Below, one piece after another: positions 53,790 to 61,817 of a stretch of 64,000 nt of DNA; positions within the stretch are counted from its first letter, which is position 1; each line of letters opens with the position of its first letter. The translations under genes were made by a program, and so were the position numbers. The DNA comes from Agrobacterium tumefaciens (GTDB lineage Bacteria > Pseudomonadota > Alphaproteobacteria > Rhizobiales > Rhizobiaceae): contig NZ_SUPW01000001.1 of NCBI RefSeq assembly GCF_013337285.1, forward strand, positions 868,001-932,000, in the 5' to 3' direction. The notes under the pieces are model-generated. The model did no database searches and was not told the origin of the DNA. It worked only from the letters and a program-made list of their open reading frames with translations.

Positions 53790-54890
53790 ATGGGGTCGAT
53801 GATGAAAATGGCTTGTTTTTCCGCACATATCGTATGCGCTGCGCTTGTCGTTGCGGCGCTGCCGTCGCCATTGCGGGCGCAGGCGCCGACGGCGCAATTT
53901 AACGTGGTGACGGATGCGATACTGTTCGATGGCGGCCCTTCGCTTGGAAACAGCAACAAGGTGCGTTGGGATTTCTACAAGGCGGACCGGGCCGGAGCGC
54001 GCACCGATGAGAATGCCGGGGGCTCCTATGACGCCACCTTCGAGGCGAAGCTGCCGGCCGGCAAATATGTCGGCGTGGCGGCGCTGGGCAATGTCACCCG
54101 CGAAATTGCCTTCGAGGTGAAGGACGGGAGCATTGCAAGACCGAAGGTTAATTTCGATGCGGCGGAACTGACTGTCGTACCGAAACGCAGCCCTGATGGC
54201 GATGTGGAAAGCCAGGCGAAAACCGAAATCACCAAGGGGGATTTTAGGGATAGCGTCTACGGCCAGAATGCGGTCTTCGTGCCGGCGGGCGAGATTGTTC
54301 TCACTGGCAGCATCGGCCCGGCAAAGGCGCAGGAAACACTTGCCGTCAAGGCGGGCGAGACGATCAGCCACGAGCTTGTCATCCCCAGTGGCGTGGTGGT
54401 AGCCAGGGCGGTTTATGCGCAGGACGGCAAAGCTGTTGAAACGGACGAGATCCGTTTTGAGGCGATGTCGGCCAAGGAAACGCTTGATGGCACGCGCCAG
54501 ACCATCAACGGGACTTACGGCACCGGTAAGATGATGGAAATGCCCGCCGGCGATTTCGTGATGCGCGCCCGTCTCGGCAAGGTGACGGTGGAGCAGCCAT
54601 TCACCGTGACCGCCGGAAAGCGGTCCGAGATCACCATCAACCTCGATGCGGGCGTTCTGGCGATCACGGCTCCGGGCGCGGAGCGGATCGATATCGTCGA
54701 GACGACCAAAGACCTTCAGGGCACGCAGAAGGAAATTTCCGGCCGCTACGGCACACAGCATCAGGAAACCCTGCATCCCGGCGACTATTCGGTAAAGGTG
54801 AGCTACGACAAGAAATCCGGCCGCGACCCCAAGGAAATCAAGGCGACGGTCAAGGCCGCCGAGAGAACCGAGACGAATGTGGCGGAGTAG
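53790..54890 (+). CDS. Periplasmic protein made of four internal repeats, function unknown
   Basis: A 366-residue protein: ATG 53790 with AAGGGGTGATCC 4-15 bases upstream; signal peptide about 1-33 (ends LRAQA). The mature part seems to contain four diverged repeats of about 80 residues (about 40-125, 130-215, 220-295, 296-366), each with a G(x)YGT or similar, an (L/M)PAGD/KY turn, an alternating strand, then VxAG(K/E)xxE. LPAGKYV, VPAGEIV, MPAGDFV and HPGDYSV are the equivalent turns. Likely beta-sandwich modules. Overlaps the convergent DUF1284 gene by 41 bases. No family name recognised. Confidence 0.72.
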   Translation: MGSMMKMACFSAHIVCAALVVAALPSPLRAQAPTAQFNVVTDAILFDGGPSLGNSNKVRWDFYKADRAGARTDENAGGSYDATFEAKLPAGKYVGVAALGNVTREIAFEVKDGSIARPKVNFDAAELTVVPKRSPDGDVESQAKTEITKGDFRDSVYGQNAVFVPAGEIVLTGSIGPAKAQETLAVKAGETISHELVIPSGVVVARAVYAQDGKAVETDEIRFEAMSAKETLDGTRQTINGTYGTGKMMEMPAGDFVMRARLGKVTVEQPFTVTAGKRSEITINLDAGVLAITAPGAERIDIVETTKDLQGTQKEISGRYGTQHQETLHPGDYSVKVSYDKKSGRDPKEIKATVKAAERTETNVAE

Positions 54891-55353
54891 GTGCAAGCCG
54901 CTTCCCGGCCGGGCGCGCTGGCGGCTCGCCGATTTTTACGCCGGCGAACCCTGACGCCGCGATGCGGTCGCACAATCTGATCCACTGGCAACCGCGACAG
55001 GCCTGCCGGATATCTCCGGCGGCGAAAGCGAGACGCATTTTCGCCAGAAAGTCCGGTGTCGCCCGCAGCCGTTTTCCGGGGGCGAGCGTCTCGCCCAGAA
55101 GCGCCGAAACCGAAAGCCGGGCCGCCTCGTCCCGCTGCACCACACCCTCGTTGAAACAGTGGGCATGGCTTTCGCAGAGCAGGCCGGTGCAGATATCATC
55201 CGGTCCGTCCACCAGTTCGATATCCTCTTCGCCCGCATTCAGGCGGGCGGCGACACGGTCGTAATTTTCGACGAAGCCGGACGTGTAGCCTTTGCCCACA
55301 TAGGTCAGCATGCAGAGAAGGTGGTGGGGGCGAAGGCGGACAGTCACAGCCAC
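54850..55353 (-). CDS. DUF1284 protein, cysteine-rich
   Basis: A 167-residue cytoplasmic protein beginning MAVTVRLRPHHLLCMLTYVGKGY, the DUF1284 signature. Cysteines at 14, 55, 60, 66, 119, 122 and 128 in C-x4-C-x5-C and C-x2-C-x5-C spacing suggest an Fe-S cluster or zinc. The C-terminal tail after about 145 is Pro/Arg-rich and its DNA overlaps the end of the convergent repeat protein. Follows the GntR regulator by 3 bases and is thus in its operon. Function unknown. Confidence 0.8.
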   Translation of the reverse strand: MAVTVRLRPHHLLCMLTYVGKGYTSGFVENYDRVAARLNAGEEDIELVDGPDDICTGLLCESHAHCFNEGVVQRDEAARLSVSALLGETLAPGKRLRATPDFLAKMRLAFAAGDIRQACRGCQWIRLCDRIAASGFAGVKIGEPPARPAGKRLAPTPPHSSRFSRRP

Positions 55354-55356
55354 CGC

Positions 55357-56037
55357 CTATCCGACAATCGCGAAGGCGTCGCGCACCGAGCCGGACGAGG
55401 TGCGGATCGCCTTGCGGCCGATCCATTGCACATGTCCGTCGAGAATGCGCACCGCCTCCTCCGCCCTGCCACCGCGCAGCGCGTCGATGATCGCCCGGTG
55501 GTCGGTATCGGTGCGGCGCTCCCAGCCGGCCCGCCAGGCGGAAAACAGGAAGCGGGCGCTTGCCGCATGCAGACCGTCGATCGCTTCCATCAGGCGCGGC
55601 ATGTTGCAGGGCGCGGTGATGAGCCGGTGGAAGCGGCGGTTGGCCTCTTCCCAGTGCTGCACATCGACGGCGCTGTCGCCTTCGAGCGTTGCGGCCTCGG
55701 CCTGATCGAGAATGGCAGGGGTCATGTTGGGAATGGCGTGGCGCAGCGCCAGAACCTCAAGGGCTGCGCGCATTTCCGCCACCTCGCGCACATCCTCAAG
55801 GCCGAAATCCGCGACCCTGACACCCCGGCGCGGAATGCTGGCGGCCAGACCCTGCGCTTCCAGCCTGCGGAACGCTTCGCGCACCGGCACATGCGACGCG
55901 CCGAATTCGGCGGCGATATGATCCTGCCGCAGGCGTTCGCCCGGCGACAGCTCACCGCGAACGATGCGCTCGGCGAGCGTGCGGCTGATGCGTGCGGCAA
56001 TGGTGTCTTCAGGTCGTGATTTCACTGGCTTGGGCAT
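55357..56037 (-). CDS. GntR-family regulator (FCD/FadR subgroup)
   Basis: A 226-residue regulator: winged helix (AERIVRGELSPGERLRQDHIAAEFGASHVPVREAFRRLEAQGLA) and an all-helical FCD ligand domain with the metal-binding positions EMRAALEVLALRHA, HWEEANRRFHRLI and DHRAIIDALR, where D, H, H, H coordinate a metal in relatives. ATG 56037 (MPKPVK) has GGGAT 5 bases upstream. Cotranscribed with DUF1284. Ligand unknown. Confidence 0.85.
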   Translation of the reverse strand: MPKPVKSRPEDTIAARISRTLAERIVRGELSPGERLRQDHIAAEFGASHVPVREAFRRLEAQGLAASIPRRGVRVADFGLEDVREVAEMRAALEVLALRHAIPNMTPAILDQAEAATLEGDSAVDVQHWEEANRRFHRLITAPCNMPRLMEAIDGLHAASARFLFSAWRAGWERRTDTDHRAIIDALRGGRAEEAVRILDGHVQWIGRKAIRTSSGSVRDAFAIVG

Positions 56038-56258
56038 AATATCCCATAACGCATATGGCGCGAGACTGTGTAGCGGTTTTTGCACGCCGGAAATAAGCAA
56101 CAGCGAATATTTAAAGCCGTACAGGCACTTGCTGAAGCCGGATCAAGCTATGAGCCTGATGGGACCGACCCTTGCGGGTGAGCCGGTTGAGCTTGGCGCG
56201 GACATGGTCTAAAAGCCCGGCATCACTTTTCCAAGCAAATTCGATACAGGGAGCGCCC

Positions 56259-56948
56259 ATGAGCGGCTTCGACCTCATTATTTTCGACTGCGACGGCGTT
56301 CTGGTCGATTCCGAAATCATCGCGGCACAGGTGGAATCCCGCCTTTTGACCGAGGCCGGTTATCCGATCTCCGTCGAGGAAATGGGCGAGCGCTTTGCCG
56401 GCATGACCTGGAAAAACATCCTTTTGCAGGTGGAAAAGGAAGCCAGCATTCCGCTGTCCGCCTCCCTCCTCGACAAGTCGGAAAAGCTGCTCGATGCGCG
56501 GCTGGAACGCGATGTGAAGATCATCGAGGGCGTCAAGTTCGCGCTGTCGCGCCTGACCACGCCGCGCTGCATCTGCTCGAATTCCTCCAGCGCCCGCCTC
56601 GACATGATGCTGACGAAGGTGGGCCTGAAGCCCTATTTCGCGCCGCATATCTATTCCGCCAAGGACCTCGGCGCTGATCGTGTGAAGCCGAAGCCGGACA
56701 TTTTCCTGCATGGCGCGGCCCAGTTCGGCGTCTCCCCCGACCGCGTCGTCGTCATCGAGGATTCCGTGCACGGCATCCACGGCGCGAAAGCCGCCGGCAT
56801 GCGCGTCATCGGCTTTACCGGCGCATCCCACACCTATCCGAGCCATGCCGACCGGCTGACCGATGCAGGCGCGGAAACGGTGATTTCGCGCATGCAGGAC
56901 CTACCGGCCGTGATTGCGGCGATGGCGGAATGGGAAGGCGCTTTTTGA
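56259..56948 (+). CDS. HAD-superfamily sugar phosphatase/phosphoglucomutase-like
   Basis: A 229-residue class IA HAD: motif I FDCDGVLVDSE, motif II CSNSSSARLDMML, motif III K in RVKPKPDIF and motif IV VIEDSVHGIHGAKAAGM. Resembles 6-phosphogluconate phosphatase/beta-phosphoglucomutase relatives. ATG 56259 has GGGAGC 6 bases upstream; the frame begins earlier at 56172 without support. Cytoplasmic; substrate unknown. Confidence 0.86.
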   Translation: MSGFDLIIFDCDGVLVDSEIIAAQVESRLLTEAGYPISVEEMGERFAGMTWKNILLQVEKEASIPLSASLLDKSEKLLDARLERDVKIIEGVKFALSRLTTPRCICSNSSSARLDMMLTKVGLKPYFAPHIYSAKDLGADRVKPKPDIFLHGAAQFGVSPDRVVVIEDSVHGIHGAKAAGMRVIGFTGASHTYPSHADRLTDAGAETVISRMQDLPAVIAAMAEWEGAF

Positions 56949-56980
56949 GTTGTGAAAGCGCTTCTTTCATGATTTGAGTG

Positions 56981-57014
56981 GCTACATTGATCTTTCAATA
57001 AATGTAGCTACATT
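56981..57014. promoter_or_regulatory. brnT promoter with BrnA-type operator
   Basis: GCTACATT (56981-56988) and AATGTAGC (57001-57008) form an inverted repeat, and ATGTAGCTACAT (57002-57013) is a perfect palindrome. TTGATC (56987) and TACATT (57009-57014) at 16-base spacing make a promoter that places the transcription start at or next to the brnT ATG (57020). Fits autoregulation by the BrnA antitoxin. Confidence 0.6.
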
Positions 57015-57019
57015 AATTC

Positions 57020-57298
57020 ATGAAAATCATATGGGACGAGCCCAAGAGGCTCGCCAATATCGAGAAGCACGGCTTCGACTTTGCAGATATCGATGGCTTT
57101 GACTGGGAGAACGCCATCATCGAGAAAAGCTTGGCCGAATCGGGAAGTTCGCGCTTCAAAGCGATAGGACATTTCCGGAACGGGACTGTGGCCGTTGTTT
57201 TTGCGACTGTCGGAACAGAAGCGATATCCATCATCAGCTTCCGTCGGGCGAGCTCCCAGGAAAGAAGGATGTTGCCATGGCAAAAGCTGCAAAACTGA
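57020..57298 (+). CDS. brnT: BrnT-type ribonuclease toxin
   Basis: A 92-residue toxin with the BrnT landmarks MKIIWDEPKRLANIEKHGFDF, EKSLAESGSSRFKAIG, VVFATVGTEAISIISFRRAS and ERRML. BrnT is a RelE-like ribonuclease that inhibits translation. No ribosome-binding site lies before ATG 57020 and the promoter sits only 5 bases away, suggesting a leaderless message. Toxin precedes and overlaps the antitoxin by 22 bases. Confidence 0.88.
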   Translation: MKIIWDEPKRLANIEKHGFDFADIDGFDWENAIIEKSLAESGSSRFKAIGHFRNGTVAVVFATVGTEAISIISFRRASSQERRMLPWQKLQN

Positions 57299-57591
57299 AA
57301 GAATTCAAACCCGGACGCGGCTATACCGAAGCGGACTGGAACGCGGTCGATTTTCCGGAAATGACGGAAGAGGAACTCGCCAATACGCGTCCTGCCCGGG
57401 ACGTTTTGCCGCCCGCTTTTTTTGAAGCAATTAATGAATACCGAAAGACACGTGGCCGCCCGCCGGTAGATAAACCAAAGAAACAGGTGACGCTGCGCCT
57501 CGATGAAGACGTGGTGGAGCGTTTTCGTAACAGTGGCAAAGGATGGCAAAGCCGCATCAATGAGGCCTTACGAAAGGCAGCAGGCATTTAA
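57277..57591 (+). CDS. brnA: BrnA-type antitoxin
   Basis: A 104-residue protein: N-terminal FKPGRGYTEADWNAVDFPEMTEEELANTRPARDVLP toxin-binding part and C-terminal ribbon-helix-helix KKQVTLRLDEDVVERFRNSGKGWQSRINEALRKAAG. AGGAAGG upstream of ATG 57277 within brnT. Neutralises BrnT and represses the operon. Confidence 0.9.
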   Translation: MAKAAKLKEFKPGRGYTEADWNAVDFPEMTEEELANTRPARDVLPPAFFEAINEYRKTRGRPPVDKPKKQVTLRLDEDVVERFRNSGKGWQSRINEALRKAAGI

Positions 57592-57610
57592 ATTCGTTGC
57601 CACTCAACAG

Positions 57611-57647
57611 AAAACCGGAGCCTGCAGAAGCAGCCTCCGGTTTTTTT
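57611..57647 (+). terminator. Terminator of brnTA
   Basis: 10-bp stem AAAACCGGAG/CTCCGGTTTT enclosing CTGC/GCAG, then seven T residues counting the stem end. Confidence 0.92.
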
Positions 57648-57663
57648 CATCTAGCCCGTCAAA

Positions 57664-58236
57664 TCACCGGCGCTTGGTCTTTGCCTTGGCGCTCTCGCCG
57701 CCGAAGCCGATATAGACGCTGACCGACTTCGGCGCGCCGCCCGGGCCATTGGGAATGGCAACGTGGTCATTGTTGAAGATGAACTGAGTGCCGGCCTGAC
57801 CTGCCGGGACATCGATGGCGAAATTGGTCGTTTCGCCGTAGATTTCGCCGTCACCATCTTTCACCGTCACGCGGATGGGAACCGTCACGCGGCCGGGCTT
57901 GGCCATGGGGCCGGGAACGAGGCGACCCTGCGCCAGCACGTTGACCGTCAGCGTCGATTCGTTGGCGCTGCACGAACGCGTCGTGTCGGAGAGCGAAACC
58001 TGATAGACGAGTTTCTGCGGATCGTCCTTGGCGCCGCCGGCATAAACGCGGTGGACGGCGCTGGCGTCGAGAACCGTGACCGTCGGGCAATTGGCCTGCA
58101 CCACCGGGGCAACGGCATTGGCCTGCGCCGCCGGAGGGTTGATGGCAAGCGAGTCCGCTGGATTGGAAGAATTGCACCCTGCAACGACGGCGAGAAGCGA
58201 CATCGCGGCGGACAAACGCAAGAAATTCCCTGACAC
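57664..58236 (-). CDS. Lipoprotein of unknown function
   Basis: A 190-residue protein starting at GTG 58236 (AGGGA about 10 bases upstream). Signal peptide with lipobox VAGC (Cys at 21), then a Ser/Ala/Pro linker and a beta-rich domain (NCPTVTVLDASAVHRVYAGG; LVYQVSLSDTTRSCS; RVTVPIRVTVKDGDGEIYGETTNFAID) with two cysteines that may pair. Faces the periplasm. No family recognised. Confidence 0.78.
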   Translation of the reverse strand: MSGNFLRLSAAMSLLAVVAGCNSSNPADSLAINPPAAQANAVAPVVQANCPTVTVLDASAVHRVYAGGAKDDPQKLVYQVSLSDTTRSCSANESTLTVNVLAQGRLVPGPMAKPGRVTVPIRVTVKDGDGEIYGETTNFAIDVPAGQAGTQFIFNNDHVAIPNGPGGAPKSVSVYIGFGGESAKAKTKRR

Positions 58237-58467
58237 TCTTCTAATTCCCTCTCCATTGTCCCGGAACCGAACCGGAGACGCTGTTTATTGACCTTTCACG
58301 CAGGTTGGCGATGGTCTATAGCAGCGACGCCGGAAAAAATCGATTGGCATGTTCGGTTTTGCTTGAATTTTCAAAAAAGCCGTTCATGACCTCGCCAATC
58401 GCCTCATTTCCGTGAGACGCTGCCGATAAAGACGCCGGTAAGAACGGTAAGGACAAGGGACTATCTC

Positions 58468-59865
58468 GTGAAATATGTATCGACCCGGGGTGCGGCCCCT
58501 TCGCTTGGTTTCTGCGACGCGCTTCTGGCGGGCCTTGGCCGTGATGGCGGGCTTTACGTGCCGCGCGAATGGCCTTCCATGTCGAAAAAGGAAATCCGCA
58601 ACCTGCGCGGCAAATCCTATCAGGACGTCGCCTTCGAGGTTCTCTACCGTTTCACCGGCGGCGAAATTCCGGCAGACAAGTTCAAGGCGATGATCGACGA
58701 TGCCTATTCGACCTTCCGCCACCCTGCCGTCGTGCCGCTGACGCAGACCGGCCCGAACACCTTCGTGCTGGAGCTTTTCCACGGCACCACGCTCGCCTTC
58801 AAGGACGTGGCGATGCAGCTTCTCGCCCGGTTGATGGATTACACGCTGACTGAACGCGGCGAGCGCGCCACCATTGTCGGCGCAACCTCCGGCGATACCG
58901 GCGGCGCGGCGATCGACGCCTTTGCCGGCCGTGAGCGCACCGACATTTTCATCCTTTTCCCGAACGGCAAGGTCTCGCCGGTGCAGCAGCGCCAGATGAC
59001 GACGTCCACCGCTTCCAACGTGCATGCGCTGGCGATCAACGGTAATTTCGACGATTGCCAGACGCTGGTCAAAGACATGTTCAACGACGTGAAGTTCCGC
59101 GATGGCGTGAAGCTTTCCGGCGTCAACTCCATCAACTGGGCGCGCATCATGGCGCAGGTGGTTTATTATTTCACCGCGTCGCTGTCGCTCGGTGGGCCGG
59201 ACCGGAAGATTTCCTTCACCGTTCCGACCGGCAATTTCGGCGATATCTTCGCCGGTTACGTCGCCAAGAAGATGGGCCTGCCGATCGACAAGCTCGTCAT
59301 CGCCACCAATGACAACGACATTCTGGCGCGCACGCTGAAAACAGGCCGTTACGAGATGCGCGGTGTGCAGCCCACCACCTCGCCCTCAATGGACATCCAG
59401 ATCTCGTCCAACTTCGAGCGGTTGCTGTTTGAAGCCTATGGCCGTGATTCCGCTGCGGTAAAGGCGTCGATGGACGGCCTGAAGCAGTCCGGCGCGTTTG
59501 AAATTCCGCCGGCGGCCCTGAAATTCATCAGACGAGATTTCCGCGCCGGCCGCGCCACCGAAAAGCAGGTGGCGGCGACGATCCGTGAGACGCTTGAGAA
59601 AACCGGATACCTGATCGACCCGCATACGGCGACCGGCGTTTTCGTGGCAGCAAAGCACGAAAAGGCCTCCAGCCCGATGGTGGTTCTGTCTACCGCGCAC
59701 CCGGCTAAATTCCCGGCGGCTGTAAAATCCGCTTGCGCAATCGAGCCTGCGCTTCCAGTATGGCTAGCTGACATTATGAACCGGGAGGAGCGTTTCGACA
59801 TTCTGGACGCAGAGCTGAAAGCCGTGGAAACCTTCATCGGCCAACATGCACGCGCCGGCAAATAG
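58468..59865 (+). CDS. thrC: Threonine synthase
   Basis: A 465-residue PLP enzyme converting O-phosphohomoserine to threonine. The N-terminal KYVSTRG, PLP-lysine region LFHGTTLAFKDVAMQ (K112) and phosphate-binding GATSGDTGGAAIDAF are diagnostic of the larger (class II-like) type. GTG start with AAGGGA 8 bases upstream. First of a run thrC, M16 peptidase, GNAT, PAS-GGDEF. Confidence 0.95.
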   Translation: MKYVSTRGAAPSLGFCDALLAGLGRDGGLYVPREWPSMSKKEIRNLRGKSYQDVAFEVLYRFTGGEIPADKFKAMIDDAYSTFRHPAVVPLTQTGPNTFVLELFHGTTLAFKDVAMQLLARLMDYTLTERGERATIVGATSGDTGGAAIDAFAGRERTDIFILFPNGKVSPVQQRQMTTSTASNVHALAINGNFDDCQTLVKDMFNDVKFRDGVKLSGVNSINWARIMAQVVYYFTASLSLGGPDRKISFTVPTGNFGDIFAGYVAKKMGLPIDKLVIATNDNDILARTLKTGRYEMRGVQPTTSPSMDIQISSNFERLLFEAYGRDSAAVKASMDGLKQSGAFEIPPAALKFIRRDFRAGRATEKQVAATIRETLEKTGYLIDPHTATGVFVAAKHEKASSPMVVLSTAHPAKFPAAVKSACAIEPALPVWLADIMNREERFDILDAELKAVETFIGQHARAGK

Positions 59866-59886
59866 AGACGCGGAAAGACGTTGAGT

Positions 59887-61185
59887 ATGAGAGTTAATGT
59901 GACCCGGCTTTCGTCCGGGTTGACCGTTGTGACGGAGAGAATGCCGCATCTCGAAAGCGTTGCTCTTGGGGTGTGGATCAAATCCGGGTCCCGCAACGAG
60001 ACGACTGCCGAACACGGCATCGCCCATCTTCTCGAACATATGGCCTTCAAGGGCACGGCACGCCGCACCGCAAGGCAGATCGCCGAAGAAATCGAAAATG
60101 TCGGCGGCGAAGTCAACGCGGCGACATCGACGGAAACAACCTCCTACTACGCCCGGGTCCTGAAAGACCACGTCCCGCTCGCCGTCGATATCCTTGCCGA
60201 TATCCTGACGGAATCGCTCTTCGACGAAGACGAGCTGGAGCGCGAGAAAAACGTCATCCTCCAGGAAATCGGCGCTGCGACCGATACGCCTGATGACGTG
60301 ATCTTCGATAATTTCTCCGGTGTCGCCTATCGCGACCAGACCATTGGTCGGCCGATCCTCGGCACGCCGGAAACCGTTCAATCCTTCACCAGTGGTCAGA
60401 TCCGGCATTATCTTGCCCGCAATTATACGACGGACCGCATCTTCGTTGTCGCGGCAGGCGCTGTCGATCACGAAAGCTTCGTGAAGCAGGTGGAAGAGCG
60501 TTTTGCCTCGCTGCCGCTCGTTCCGGCAGCAACACCCGTCATGGAAAAGGCGATCTATACCGGCGGCGAAATCCGTGAGACCCGAGACCTGATGGACGCC
60601 CAGGTGCTGCTCGGTTTCGAGGGCAAGGCCTATCACGCCCGTGATTTTTATTGTTCGCAGATTCTGGCCAATATTCTCGGCGGCGGCATGTCATCGCGCC
60701 TCTTCCAGGAAGTGCGCGAGGCGCGCGGCCTTTGTTATTCCGTTTATGCCTTCCATTGGGGTTTTTCCGATACCGGCATCTTCGGCGTGCATGCGGCGAC
60801 CGGCGGCAACGACCTGCCGGAACTGATGCCCGTCATCGTTGACGAGTTGCGCAAGTCTTCCCAAACCATCCATCAGGAAGAAATCGACCGCGCCCGCGCG
60901 CAAATCCGTGCACAATTGCTGATGGGACAGGAAAGCCCCGCCGCCCGCGCCGGCCAGATGGCCCGGCAGATGATGCTTTACGGCCGGCCCATCCCCAATG
61001 AGGAGATGATGGAGCGCCTGAACGACATCACGCGCGAACGCCTGACCGATCTTGCGGGACGGCTGTTTTTCGATACAGTTCCGACATTGTCCGCAATTGG
61101 CCCGCTCGAACATCTGCCGCCTCTTTCAGACATCACTGCCGCGCTTTCCGCGCAGCAGCCTGCAAGGATAAAGGCGAACGGCTGA
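59887..61185 (+). CDS. M16-family zinc peptidase (mitochondrial-processing-peptidase-like)
   Basis: A 432-residue inverzincin: HLLEH motif (His47, Glu50, His51) in the N-terminal half with the third ligand Glu in ELEREKNVILQEI, then the paired non-catalytic half with GGGMSSRLFQEVREARGLCYSV. Close to the alphaproteobacterial ancestors of mitochondrial processing peptidase. ATG 59887 is preferred; TTG 59881 is the alternative. Follows thrC by 21 bases, so they share a transcript, an association commonly seen in rhizobia. Confidence 0.9.
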   Translation: MRVNVTRLSSGLTVVTERMPHLESVALGVWIKSGSRNETTAEHGIAHLLEHMAFKGTARRTARQIAEEIENVGGEVNAATSTETTSYYARVLKDHVPLAVDILADILTESLFDEDELEREKNVILQEIGAATDTPDDVIFDNFSGVAYRDQTIGRPILGTPETVQSFTSGQIRHYLARNYTTDRIFVVAAGAVDHESFVKQVEERFASLPLVPAATPVMEKAIYTGGEIRETRDLMDAQVLLGFEGKAYHARDFYCSQILANILGGGMSSRLFQEVREARGLCYSVYAFHWGFSDTGIFGVHAATGGNDLPELMPVIVDELRKSSQTIHQEEIDRARAQIRAQLLMGQESPAARAGQMARQMMLYGRPIPNEEMMERLNDITRERLTDLAGRLFFDTVPTLSAIGPLEHLPPLSDITAALSAQQPARIKANG

Positions 61186-61217
61186 GAATGGCGGTTTCTT
61201 CCGCACAGGGATGGTGA

Positions 61218-61817
61218 ATGCTGCGTTTTCTTTCCCGACATAGCGACACGCCCGAACTGCGCAGCGCCGACTATCTTCTCAGACTGCCGCGCTACAGCGA
61301 TTTCAGGCAATGGCACGTGCTGCGCTCCGAAAGCCGGCAGTTTCTCCAGCCGTGGGAACCCACGTGGCGGCCGGATGAACTGACGGAAGGCTCCTACCGC
61401 ACGCGCGTGGTGCGCAACGGGCAGGAATTTTCCTCCGGCACCGCCGTCTCGTTTCTGCTGTTCGAAAAAGAGACGCTGCTCGTCGGCGGCATCACCATCG
61501 GATACATTCGCCGGGGCGCTGCGCAGAGCTGCATGATCGGCTACTGGGTGGGCGAGCGCCACGCGGCACGAGGCCATATGTCTGCCGCATTAAAATTGGT
61601 AATACCATACATCTTTAACGGACTTCAGTTGCACCGTATCGAGGCAGCCTGTATTCCGGAAAACTTCAAAAGCATCCGGCTTCTCGAAAATGCCGGTTTC
61701 CAGCGGGAAGGCCTCTTGCGGGAATATCTGAAAATCAATGGCCAATGGCGGGATCATATGATGTTTTCCCTTCTTGCCGACCAGCAAAGCTCCGGCGGAA
61801 CGAAGTACGATACATGA
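61218..61817 (+). CDS. GNAT N-acetyltransferase, RimJ-like
   Basis: A 199-residue acetyltransferase with the RimJ/RimL pattern: LRSESRQFLQPWEP, GGITIGYIRRGAAQSCMIGYWVGERHAARGHMSAAL (acetyl-CoA site) and RIEAACIPENFKSIRLLENAGFQREGLLREYLKINGQWRDH. Probably acetylates a ribosomal protein N-terminus or a small amine. ATG 61218. Stop overlaps the next start (ATGA at 61814). Confidence 0.9.
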   Translation: MLRFLSRHSDTPELRSADYLLRLPRYSDFRQWHVLRSESRQFLQPWEPTWRPDELTEGSYRTRVVRNGQEFSSGTAVSFLLFEKETLLVGGITIGYIRRGAAQSCMIGYWVGERHAARGHMSAALKLVIPYIFNGLQLHRIEAACIPENFKSIRLLENAGFQREGLLREYLKINGQWRDHMMFSLLADQQSSGGTKYDT

